Shown here: one piece after another, positions 1 through 5,876 of the stretch
Layout: each line of letters begins with the position of its first letter
Position numbering within the stretch: the first letter of the stretch is position 1
Assembly: GCA_047635375.1 (NCBI GenBank)
Contig: JBLIKP010000108.1
Location: 1-6,995 of the forward strand
Source: JBLIKP01 sp047635375
GTDB lineage: Bacteria > Bacteroidota > Bacteroidia > Sphingobacteriales > Sphingobacteriaceae
Direction: 5' to 3'
DNA length: 6,995 nucleotides
Notes under the pieces: model-generated
The model's database searches: none
The model's input: the letters and a program-made list of their open reading frames with translations, nothing else
Told to the model about the DNA's origin: nothing
Position numbers and translations under genes: made by a program

Positions 1-18
1 TCAATTACGATGCAATTG

Positions 19-42
19 TTAATTAGTAATTTGTAGTTAGTA
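19..42 (+). repeat. Left inverted repeat flanking the four-helix-bundle gene
   Basis: This 24-nt segment is the reverse complement of 485-508 with one mismatch (23 of 24 positions). Its core, 19-36, reads TTAATTAGTAATTTGTAG. It ends at base 42, directly against the TGA stop codon (complement of 43-45) of the four-helix-bundle gene, so the repeat pair encloses that gene almost exactly. The sequence is AT-rich, which raises the chance of accidental similarity, but an 18-nt perfect core is more than expected by chance. Confidence 0.7.
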
Positions 43-420
43 TCACTTTCCAGAGTATTTAAGCTTTGTGGTTTTTATTATTGATTTTATCATTTTTAAA
101 GCCTCAATTGCTAAGCCGTTCATGGATTCATACTCTTGTATTGAAATATATTTAGTCTCTAAGAGCAGCTTTAACCAATAATGGGTTTCAGCTGCTTCTT
201 TTTGTGCTATGGCTAGCTTATGAATAAAATCCTTGGGTGACTCGGAATTATTAGCCTCCATTACATTGGCGCCAATTGAGGTTCCAGACTTTATAAGCTG
301 GTTTATGATTGCGGAATCTGTCTTTCGAGCTCGCAAAATTTTACAAATATTCACAATCTGCACTGAAAGGTTGAATGACTTTGAAGATAGAGGATTTTTA
401 GAAGTAGTTAAATCTTTCAT
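43..420 (-). CDS. Four helix bundle protein (23S rRNA intervening-sequence protein family)
   Basis: The 125-residue protein belongs to the four-helix-bundle family first met in intervening sequences of bacterial 23S rRNA genes and related to the Avd accessory protein of diversity-generating retroelements. Hallmarks are the SGTSIGANVMEA block at residues 45-56 in helix 2 and KEAAETHYWLKLL at 74-86 in helix 3. Helices run at roughly 14-31, 36-57, 62-90 and 94-116. The length is usual for the family. There is no signal peptide or membrane segment, so it should be cytoplasmic. Known members form pentameric barrels with a basic surface and may bind nucleic acid; the cellular role of free-standing copies is unknown. 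No reverse transcriptase or rRNA gene is visible nearby. The ATG at 418-420 has no Shine-Dalgarno sequence. The gene lies between 24-nt inverted repeats. Family assignment is firm; function is not. Confidence 0.9.
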   Translation of the reverse strand: MKDLTTSKNPLSSKSFNLSVQIVNICKILRARKTDSAIINQLIKSGTSIGANVMEANNSESPKDFIHKLAIAQKEAAETHYWLKLLLETKYISIQEYESMNGLAIEALKMIKSIIKTTKLKYSGK

Positions 421-484
421 GGGTAGGTTTTAGGTACATTTAATTTAACTAAAAACGTAAAATTTTCAAAGTCCCATTACAAAT

Positions 485-508
485 TACTCACTACAAATTA
501 CTAATTAA
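485..508 (-). repeat. Right inverted repeat flanking the four-helix-bundle gene
   Basis: Partner of the repeat at 19-42, matching it on the opposite strand at 23 of 24 positions. It lies 64 bases upstream of the four-helix-bundle start codon. An RNA spanning the gene could pair these two ends into a long stem. No target-site duplication is obvious outside the pair. Confidence 0.7.
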
Positions 509-543
509 AAAAGCCCTCCTCTCTTTTGGGACAAATAAGAGTT

Positions 544-780
544 TTAAAATAATGCCGGGAACCAGCCGCACGGGACGGTGCTAATACAATTGGATAAGGG
601 GTCTGGAATGGCCGCAGGCTCGTCCGACTCAAAGAGGCGCGGCTTGCCCGACCCAAGGGAGGCGGAGCAAAAATGGCGCAGCCAAACCGAGAGCCAGCGA
701 GCCAAATCTCGTTTCAAATGAACAGTCATTTCTCGTTCATAATGCCCCATTCGTAATTCGTAATTTCACATTCGTAATTC
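544..780 (-). repeat. Composite interspersed repeat, copy 1 (non-coding)
   Basis: Read on the minus strand, this stretch has an AATTACGAATTAC-type array (741-780), a linker with an ATGAACGAGAAAT-like segment, a GGCTCGCTGGCTC block, one and a half units of a GC-rich 24-bp motif (about 625-660, encoding GSGKPRLFESDEP in one frame), and a tail. The same order of parts appears on the plus strand at about 6744-6995. A 68-codon open frame covers 544-750 on the minus strand. I do not accept it as a gene: it resembles no protein family I know, its composition is that of the repeat, and the related copy does not preserve the same product. The G+C content is far above that of the neighbouring DNA. With 421-543, which holds the right inverted repeat and AT-rich DNA, this explains the gene-free stretch before 885. 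Confidence 0.7.
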
Positions 781-887
781 TCAATTACCTTTTCCCATAA
801 AGCAAAAAAAGCCCCTCCGTTTCCGAAAGAGCTTCTTTTAACAAATTTTATTTTTAAGAAATTACATTCCCTTAAGAATAGTCGCTA
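741..887 (+). repeat. Direct repeat, left copy (lat 3' end plus terminator)
   Basis: Bases 771-887 match 4334-4450 without gaps at 115 of 117 positions; the differences are at 852 and 854. To the left, 741-766 also matches 4280-4305, with 4 bases here standing against 28 there. The copy includes 861-887, which is identical to the 3' end of lat (complement of ILKGM, stop, and the preceding bases). Similarity stops at 887, the first base on the minus strand of the TAG stop codon of the T9SS-protein gene. This is therefore a fragment of lat and its terminator placed downstream of an unrelated gene. Confidence 0.93.
804..839 (-). terminator. Intrinsic terminator of the T9SS-protein gene (copy of the lat terminator)
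   Basis: On the minus strand the arms AAAAGAAGCTCTTTCG and CGGAGGGGCTTTTTTT pair over 16 positions (Watson-Crick and G-U) around a GAAA tetraloop, ending in seven T. It starts 45 bases after the TAG stop at 885-887. The G-U pairs become A-C mismatches on the plus strand, so it should act mainly on minus-strand transcripts. It is identical to the hairpin at 4367-4402. Confidence 0.9.
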
Positions 888-3047
888 CTTGCTATTTTTT
901 ATCACTTTGCCCAGGAAAGCATTTTGGCCATCTATAATTTGTACAAAATAAATCCCAGGAGACTGGTGGGAAAGATCAAAGGAAACACCCTTACTTTGTG
1001 TGATTTCATTAGAAAGGATTATTTGACCCTTAATATTATAAACAAAGGCTTTTCCATTTATTAGTTCCTCGGTTAGGTTTATTGTGAAAAAATTATTGGT
1101 AGGGTTAGGGAAAATGGAAAGATTAGATTCCCCTTCGTCTTTCAGGATACTGGCATAAATTTCCTCGAAACTCCCTGAATATAATCCATAAGAAAAAGTA
1201 GACAACCAAAATTTTCCCATTGCATCCATTGTAACTCCATTTTGGATTGTAAAAGGCTCCAAACCGTTTGTGATTTCCTTAAAAGTTAACCCATAATCTG
1301 CACTCACAAAAACACCTTGTGAAGATTCATAGGTTCCAAAAATTAATGAATCTACCCCTTTTACAGTTCCCATTTTATTTTTATCTGGAATTAATTCCCA
1401 TCCTTGACCGTCTAACTGATTTCTGTACAAAGTATCCTTATCCCAAAAAATTAAATATTTATCTGTGACCACAAGATTAAACATGTTTGGCTCACCCAAA
1501 ATATTTTCATTGAATTTTTCCCATTTGCCATTCTCCAATTTATATAGGAAACTTCCTAATAGGGTGAAATATTGATTTTTCCATGAAAAAATATCAAATC
1601 TTACATTCTGCTTAGGAAAAAATGTTGAATCCTTTTGAAATGAAAGTCCCTTATCCATAGTTATATAAGCATCATTGTTGTAATCATTGTAAAAAAACAA
1701 AGAGTCCCTAATTTGTCCTCCAAATTGGAATTGGCGGTGGTCGTTAATTTCAAGTTCCTCCAAATTAATTCCAGTCCATGTCTTCCCGAAATCAAAAGAA
1801 AGGTAATGTGTAATTTCTGGCCCTCTAAAAAGACTGTATGTTAACCTACCCCAAATACATGAGTCGCTTGCCATAAATTCTAATTGTTCTATTAGGTGGC
1901 TATTTGGGAGGTCAACAGTCTCCCATTCCATTTTACCTTTACGAAGCGTTTTCACACCTGCACCATGGCTTACCGTGTATAGGTTTCCATCGGCATCACG
2001 CTCTACTCCATAAAAAGAAGAAGCATCCAAATTTTTGGTTACTTGCGTAAATTTTTGGGTAGTTGTATTAAACAGAACTGGACCGGTACCATAAAAATTC
2101 AACATTAATGTGGAATCATTTATTGAAACACCGCCGTATGGGTAATGCCCAGGGATTTTGGATAATTGTAAGGAGTCCCATTCTAGATTATTGGAATTTG
2201 TTAATGAAAAATTTATTGCTGCCGGAGGAGCAGGGGTAGTTTTCCAAGAAAAAAGATAAGAATCAATTAAACTCAATGACACAAAAGCTTCTAAAATTCC
2301 ATTAGAGACATTTTCCCAAACCTTTGATGATTCATTTAATTTAAATAAACTTGGAAGAAAAGTGCCATTCCAAAAAATTTGATAATGATTCGTACCGTCA
2401 CTTACAAAACCCTCTACAATTCCACCTTGCGGAGGCTCAGTTTCTAATTTCCTAAATTGAATTAAATCATTGCTTATATAAAGGACATTTGAATGTTCAT
2501 AAATGACAAAATCATTCGAAAAGACCAATTCTTGTGGATAAGGAAAGGAATTTGACCGTTTCAGAATCCATTCTTTCTTCCCTGCATCCAATTGGAAAAT
2601 TCTAGATTTATCTCCCTTCCCAAGGGTTAAGTAAAGTTCATTTTTTAATTTGAAGGATTTTTTGAAGAAGAATGTATCTTCAGGAAGCCCAGTTTCAATT
2701 TTCTCCCACTTTTCACCATCATAAAAAAAAGGATCCCTTTCATCCACGATAATAAGCACTCCAAATTGGTTTACTGAAATATTCTCCACCTCAAAATCAA
2801 GGAATTGGTTTGCTAAAACCATTTCTACCAATCCTCCAGTTTTATTTTCCCATGAAGAATCGACTAGGTTATATTTAAACGCACCAACATTATTAGCAAA
2901 AATCCAGGTTTCGTTTTCATGATTGTCCATTGAACTAATTCCAGAAACGGAATAATTTAGAGCTGGATTCAATTGTTCCCATTGAGCTTGTGAAGTTTGC
3001 CAGGTTAGAAGAAATAAAAGGAGTAAAATCGAAAGTTGCTTTTTCAT
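885..3047 (-). CDS. Exported T9SS type A sorting domain protein with Asp-box repeats
   Basis: The 720-residue protein starts with a Sec signal peptide (KK, then a run of Leu, with likely cleavage after SQA near residue 21). The body is rich in Trp, Phe and Gly and carries Asp-box (BNR-like) motifs: SFDFGKTW near 417-424, MDKGLSF near 464-470 and SADYGLTF near 582-589. These indicate a beta-propeller-like fold. Residues about 638-720 form a Por secretion C-terminal domain, opening with LSIFPNPTNN and ending in GKVIKNSK, which targets the protein through the type IX system to the cell surface or medium. The ligand or substrate is not evident, and no catalytic residues of sialidases are recognised. 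The ATG at 3045-3047 is followed directly by the signal peptide. The TAG stop lies within DNA duplicated from the 3' end of lat, and the gene uses a copy of the lat terminator. A sampled line (1681-1740) is 22/60 G+C. Confidence 0.92.
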   Translation of the reverse strand: MKKQLSILLLLFLLTWQTSQAQWEQLNPALNYSVSGISSMDNHENETWIFANNVGAFKYNLVDSSWENKTGGLVEMVLANQFLDFEVENISVNQFGVLIIVDERDPFFYDGEKWEKIETGLPEDTFFFKKSFKLKNELYLTLGKGDKSRIFQLDAGKKEWILKRSNSFPYPQELVFSNDFVIYEHSNVLYISNDLIQFRKLETEPPQGGIVEGFVSDGTNHYQIFWNGTFLPSLFKLNESSKVWENVSNGILEAFVSLSLIDSYLFSWKTTPAPPAAINFSLTNSNNLEWDSLQLSKIPGHYPYGGVSINDSTLMLNFYGTGPVLFNTTTQKFTQVTKNLDASSFYGVERDADGNLYTVSHGAGVKTLRKGKMEWETVDLPNSHLIEQLEFMASDSCIWGRLTYSLFRGPEITHYLSFDFGKTWTGINLEELEINDHRQFQFGGQIRDSLFFYNDYNNDAYITMDKGLSFQKDSTFFPKQNVRFDIFSWKNQYFTLLGSFLYKLENGKWEKFNENILGEPNMFNLVVTDKYLIFWDKDTLYRNQLDGQGWELIPDKNKMGTVKGVDSLIFGTYESSQGVFVSADYGLTFKEITNGLEPFTIQNGVTMDAMGKFWLSTFSYGLYSGSFEEIYASILKDEGESNLSIFPNPTNNFFTINLTEELINGKAFVYNIKGQIILSNEITQSKGVSFDLSHQSPGIYFVQIIDGQNAFLGKVIKNSK

Positions 3048-3293
3048 GTATTTCGTTGGTTTTAGGTGTGGGGATTTCAGAAAATTAGTGTTTTAATTTC
3101 AACTAATTAAAATAAAGGATAAAATATTAATAATCAAGGCTTAAGTAATAATTAAAATTCTTATAAATGCACTCCCCATATTTAATTTCAAAATAAATCT
3201 AAAAAACACCTGAATTCAGTTAGGTGAGGCTGCCGTGACATCAAATTTGTAAATCCAACAAAATGACTGTATATTTATAGTAAATATGTTACT
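3048..3293. other. Divergent intergenic region between T9SS-protein gene and toxin-antitoxin operon
   Basis: This AT-rich region must hold promoters for both directions. The plus-strand promoter near 3247-3277 is recognisable. For the minus gene I found no full TAnnTTTG box; TAATTTTC on the minus strand is one base off but lacks a TTG at the right distance. A hairpin at 3207-3226 (CACCT and AGGTG arms around GAATTCAGTT) is followed on the minus strand by six T, so it could stop antisense transcription coming from the operon side. That reading is weak, with only five Watson-Crick pairs. Confidence 0.4.
3247..3277 (+). promoter_or_regulatory. Promoter of the toxin-antitoxin operon
   Basis: TTG at 3247-3249 is followed after 20 bases by TATATTTA at 3270-3277. 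This matches the Bacteroidetes housekeeping sigma pattern (-33 TTG, -7 TAnnTTTG, spacing about 19-21) except for the last base of the -7 box. The expected start site near 3284 leaves a leader of only about ten bases before the ATG at 3294, with no Shine-Dalgarno sequence. Confidence 0.55.
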
Positions 3294-3295
3294 AT
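3271..3295 (+). promoter_or_regulatory. Overlapping palindromes, candidate operator for antitoxin autorepression
   Basis: Two inverted repeats overlap the -7 box, start site and start codon. ATATTTA (3271-3277) pairs with TAAATAT (3281-3287) across TAG. ATAGTAA (3277-3283) pairs with TTACTAT (3289-3295) across five bases. Xre-type antitoxins of this class normally repress their own operon through palindromes at the promoter, so this is the natural binding site. The AT-rich context makes chance palindromes possible. Confidence 0.5.
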
Positions 3296-3791
3296 GGAAA
3301 ATCTATTGCATACCACTCCATTTAACACCAAGAAGAGTATTAAGAATTCAAACCTTGGTAAGAGGGCAATTTCAAAAGGGACTTTAACAGCCAATGGAAA
3401 TACCTATTCATGGACAACTAATCGTGAAAGGGTGAAAATTATCCGCAAAGGGATACCCTATGTCTCTTTGGAAGTAATAAGTAAAAGACTTAATAGCCCA
3501 TTGAAATCGGTGCTAGAGTTTATGGGCTTGCCTCAAACTACCTATAATAAAAAAAAGAAGAGCCAATCTCTTTTAGACAACCGTGACAGCGAACAAGTAA
3601 TATTAATTTCCGATTTAATCGATTATGGAATTGAAGTTTTTAACGGCGAGGAGGAAAAATTTCAGCGCTGGCTAAAAAAATCAAATCTATCCTTAGGGCA
3701 ATCACTACCATTCGAATTTTTTGATACTGTAACAGGAATTAATGAGGTAAGGTATTGTTTAAATAGAATTGATTATGGAAATTTCGCCTAA
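3294..3791 (+). CDS. Type II antitoxin, Xre/MbcA/ParS family (toxin-binding DUF2384 domain)
   Basis: The 165-residue protein should neutralise the RES toxin encoded next to it and repress their shared promoter. Residues about 118-165 match the family's C-terminal toxin-binding domain: EKFQRWLKKSNLSLG, then LPFEFFDTVTGINEV, and the ending NRIDYGNFA, which corresponds to the usual G-x-F-A tail that blocks the toxin's active site. Residues about 45-110 (IPYVSLEVISKRLNSPL and following helices) fit the Xre-like helix-turn-helix part. The N-terminal 40 residues are basic and look disordered. The length is within the family's usual range. Its TAA stop overlaps the toxin ATG by one base (TAATG at 3789-3793), giving translational coupling. 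The start at 3294 fits the promoter just upstream. Confidence 0.9.
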   Translation: MENLLHTTPFNTKKSIKNSNLGKRAISKGTLTANGNTYSWTTNRERVKIIRKGIPYVSLEVISKRLNSPLKSVLEFMGLPQTTYNKKKKSQSLLDNRDSEQVILISDLIDYGIEVFNGEEEKFQRWLKKSNLSLGQSLPFEFFDTVTGINEVRYCLNRIDYGNFA

Positions 3792-4258
3792 TGAAACTCT
3801 TCAGAATTGAGCGCAAAAAATATTTAAAAACCACCTTAACCGGCATGGGAGCTGCAAAATCTAATGGGTTTAGGTGGAATAGCGAAGAAACAAGACTGGT
3901 TTATACCGCCGAAAGTCGCGCGCTAGCTGCATTAGAAGTAGCCGTTCATCTGGATTTGAATTCTGACCTACCCAATGATAGGTATTTTGTGGAAATTGAA
4001 ATTCCAGATGATATTTCAGCAATGGAGGTCGACATAAAGGACCTACCAGAAAATTGGGATTCAAAGCCGCCTATAATTTTAACACAAACGATTGGGGACG
4101 ACTTTGTCCTTAATAATCAAGCAGCAATTTTGAAAGTACCAAGTTGTATAATTCCCAACGAGTTTAATTATTTAATCAACCCCACACACCCTGATTCAAA
4201 GAAAATTAAAATCATCAACCAAACTCACTGGAAATTTGATGAAAGATTAAAAAATTAA
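3791..4258 (+). CDS. RES-domain toxin, NAD+-degrading
   Basis: The 155-residue protein is a RES-domain toxin. Characterised relatives (Mycobacterium MbcT, Pseudomonas putida Res) break down cellular NAD+, by phosphorolysis in MbcT, and arrest or kill the cell when the antitoxin is lost. The residues that name the family are present: R28 in GFRWNS, E49 in ALAALEVAVH after VYTAES (Y38), and S118 in KVPSCIIPNEFNYLINP, with N130 also in the pocket region. The full domain length suggests an intact, active toxin. It is cytoplasmic, with no signal peptide. It is expressed from the antitoxin promoter, and its ATG overlaps the antitoxin stop, so it should be made in step with the antitoxin. The gene converges on lat, 166 bases away. 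A sampled line in the operon (3661-3720) is 22/60 G+C, lower than in lat. Confidence 0.92.
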   Translation: MKLFRIERKKYLKTTLTGMGAAKSNGFRWNSEETRLVYTAESRALAALEVAVHLDLNSDLPNDRYFVEIEIPDDISAMEVDIKDLPENWDSKPPIILTQTIGDDFVLNNQAAILKVPSCIIPNEFNYLINPTHPDSKKIKIINQTHWKFDERLKN

Positions 4259-4290
4259 TCCGAATCAATCGCTACTCTTAATGCCCCATT

Positions 4291-4342
4291 CGTAATTCGT
4301 AATTTTTACCCAGCCCGAAGGAGATGGGCGTAATTCGTAATT
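4291..4342 (-). repeat. Small interspersed repeat, middle copy
   Basis: A core with GCCC/GGGC arms around GAAGGAGAT (4313-4329) is bracketed by two identical 14-nt direct repeats CGTAATTCGTAATT (4291-4304 and 4329-4342). The reverse complement of 4294-4330 matches 6766-6802 at 35 of 37 positions. The left direct-repeat copy at 741-780 has the arrays but not the core. Confidence 0.75.
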
Positions 4343-4366
4343 CTCAATTACCTTTTCCCATAAAGC

Positions 4367-4402
4367 AAAAAAAGCCCCTCCGTTTCCGAAAGAGCTTCTT
4401 TT
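4367..4402 (-). terminator. Intrinsic terminator of lat
   Basis: The same hairpin as at 804-839: a 16-position stem with a GAAA tetraloop, ending in seven T on the minus strand. It begins 23 bases after the lat stop codon. It is less stable on the plus strand, so it may only partly stop transcripts arriving from the RES toxin gene. Confidence 0.9.
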
Positions 4403-4424
4403 AACAAATTTTATCTATAAGAAA

Positions 4425-5756
4425 TTACATTCCCTTAAGAATAGTCGCTAACACAACCATTCCTTTGTCGATGTCTTCTTTTTGGATGATTAAAGACGGA
4501 CGGAAACGGATGGTTTTATCTCCGCTACCTAAGAACATCACGTTCATTTCCATTCCTTTTGAAATGATTGCATCTCTTGCTTCTCCCGTTGGAAGGTCGA
4601 AAGCGGCAACAAGTCCTTTATGACGGACACTAGTAACAGCTGGGAATTTCTCGCTTAAACCCACTAGGTGATCATTAAGGTATTCTCCCATTTTTGCCGC
4701 GTGCTCTACTAAATCATCTTCTGCGATAATTTCAAGAATTCGCTTGCTTCTTACCATGTCGACAAGGTTTCCACCCCAAGTACTGTTGATACGAGAGCTT
4801 ACATTGAAACAGTTGGTTTCAACTTCATCAACTTTACCACCAGCTAAGATTCCGCAAACCTGCATCTTTTTACCGAAAGCAATAATATCAGGACGAGCAT
4901 TCTCGCCAAAGTGTTCGTGTAACCAGAACTTTCCGCTTAAAGCGACACCAGTCTGCACTTCATCATAAATTAAAAGGCAATCCTTCTCATCACAAATAGC
5001 TCTTAATTTCTCGAAAAACTCATTACGAAAGTGGAAATCTCCACCTTCTGATTGTACCGGCTCGATTAGGATCGCGCAGATATCATCTGGGTTTTCTTTG
5101 AAAGCGTTTTCAATCTGGCTGAAACAAAGTTCCTCACGTTTTTTCAAATCCTCATAGCTCGCATCCGTATAAGGGAACTTAATATGTGGGTTTGAAACAC
5201 GTGGCCAATCGAATTTGGCGAACCATTTCGTTTTCTCAGGAAGGGTGTTGGTTAAAGATAGAGTGTAACCAGTTCTTCCGTGGAACGCTTGCTCAAAGTG
5301 AATTACTTTGTGGCCTTTTTCTTTTGTATGTCCGGCAGCGTAGTTCTTTTGAACCTTCCAGTCCATCGCTACTTTTAGTGCATTTTCAATTGCTAATCCA
5401 CCACCTGCTACGAAAAACGCGTGAGGCAGGTAATCAGGAATACCCACACGTGCGAACGTCTCAACGAAATCGGCGTATTGTGTGGTGTAAATATCACTGT
5501 TTGACGGGTTTGTCATTGCGGCCAGCATCAAATCTTTTTGGAATGCTTTGTCGCCAGTCATTTTTGGATGGTTGTACCCGATTGGCATACTTGCAAAACA
5601 AGTGAAGAAATCAAGCATATCACGCCCGTACTTGGAATCGTGCAGGTAAACTCCCTGGCTTTTCTCCATATCAAGGGTCATGTCATACCCATCGGCTAGC
5701 ACGTGTTTCGCTAGTGATTCTTTTACGTCTTTTGGCGCTACATTAACTGTACTCAT
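4425..5756 (-). CDS. lat: L-lysine 6-aminotransferase
   Basis: The 443-residue protein is a class III PLP-dependent aminotransferase that moves the epsilon-amino group of L-lysine to 2-oxoglutarate. The products are 2-aminoadipate 6-semialdehyde (cyclising to piperideine-6-carboxylate) and glutamate, a step of lysine breakdown. Visible landmarks are AGGGLAIENALK (117-128, PLP phosphate region), FHGRTGYT (158-165), IEPVQSEGGD (231-240, with the glutamate typical of lysine aminotransferases at 238), D265 in IYDEVQTG, the Schiff-base lysine K296 in AFGKKMQ, STWGGN (325-330) and IRFRP (416-420) for carboxylate binding. The length is close to the 449 residues of the Mycobacterium tuberculosis enzyme. 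It acts in the cytoplasm. The ATG at 5754-5756 follows an A-rich leader without Shine-Dalgarno. No semialdehyde dehydrogenase lies in the window. The last 26 bases are duplicated at 862-887. Sampled line 4741-4800 is 30/60 G+C. Confidence 0.93.
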   Translation of the reverse strand: MSTVNVAPKDVKESLAKHVLADGYDMTLDMEKSQGVYLHDSKYGRDMLDFFTCFASMPIGYNHPKMTGDKAFQKDLMLAAMTNPSNSDIYTTQYADFVETFARVGIPDYLPHAFFVAGGGLAIENALKVAMDWKVQKNYAAGHTKEKGHKVIHFEQAFHGRTGYTLSLTNTLPEKTKWFAKFDWPRVSNPHIKFPYTDASYEDLKKREELCFSQIENAFKENPDDICAILIEPVQSEGGDFHFRNEFFEKLRAICDEKDCLLIYDEVQTGVALSGKFWLHEHFGENARPDIIAFGKKMQVCGILAGGKVDEVETNCFNVSSRINSTWGGNLVDMVRSKRILEIIAEDDLVEHAAKMGEYLNDHLVGLSEKFPAVTSVRHKGLVAAFDLPTGEARDAIISKGMEMNVMFLGSGDKTIRFRPSLIIQKEDIDKGMVVLATILKGM

Positions 5757-5798
5757 TATTTAATTGTGTTTTTTGGTATTTAAAGATCTTTTTGATTT

Positions 5799-5832
5799 GT
5801 ACGTATGTCGCTTTCGCGGAATTTTTACGTAC
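5799..5832. promoter_or_regulatory. Inverted repeat upstream of lat, possible operator
   Basis: GTACGTA at 5799-5805 and TACGTAC at 5826-5832 form an inverted repeat with a 20-base spacer; each arm also contains the self-complementary TACGTA. The arm centres are 26 bases apart, about two and a half helical turns. It lies 43-76 bases upstream of the lat start. Lysine-catabolic genes in other bacteria are often controlled by Lrp/AsnC-type regulators that bind spaced palindromes, but no regulator is visible here and the link is inference. Confidence 0.35.
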
Positions 5833-5876
5833 TCCCCCCGATTTAATGCGAAGGAACAAAAAAAGGCAGACAATCC

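Larger units (their letters stand above)
4280..4450 (+). repeat. Direct repeat, right copy (original lat 3' end plus terminator)
   Basis: Partner of 741-887. It spans the intergenic region from 4280 and the last 26 bases of the lat gene (4425-4450). Because those bases belong to a complete lat reading frame here, this is more likely the parental copy. It carries an extra hairpin-like core (about 4305-4328) that the left copy lacks. Confidence 0.93.

Noticed and set aside
43..420. Four-helix-bundle protein as the Avd part of a diversity-generating retroelement
   Set aside because: No reverse transcriptase, template repeat or variable-repeat gene is visible in the window; the family has many free-standing members.
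506..550. Possible terminator on the minus strand ending GGGCTTTTTT
   Set aside because: Only short, imperfect arms can be paired (GTCC/GGGC or CTCTT/AAGAG), so a stable hairpin next to the T run is not supported.
544..750. A 68-codon open frame on the minus strand inside the GC-rich repeat
   Set aside because: It follows the repeat's composition and units, matches no protein family I recognise, and the second copy of the repeat does not preserve the same product. I treat it as non-coding repeat.
741..810. AATTCGTAATT arrays considered as a CRISPR-like array
   Set aside because: Units are short, irregular and without unique spacers of constant length, and no cas gene is present.
5186..5605. 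A 139-codon open frame on the plus strand
   Set aside because: It lies entirely antisense to lat, whose family match covers the whole region, and its translation shows no domain or plausible start context.
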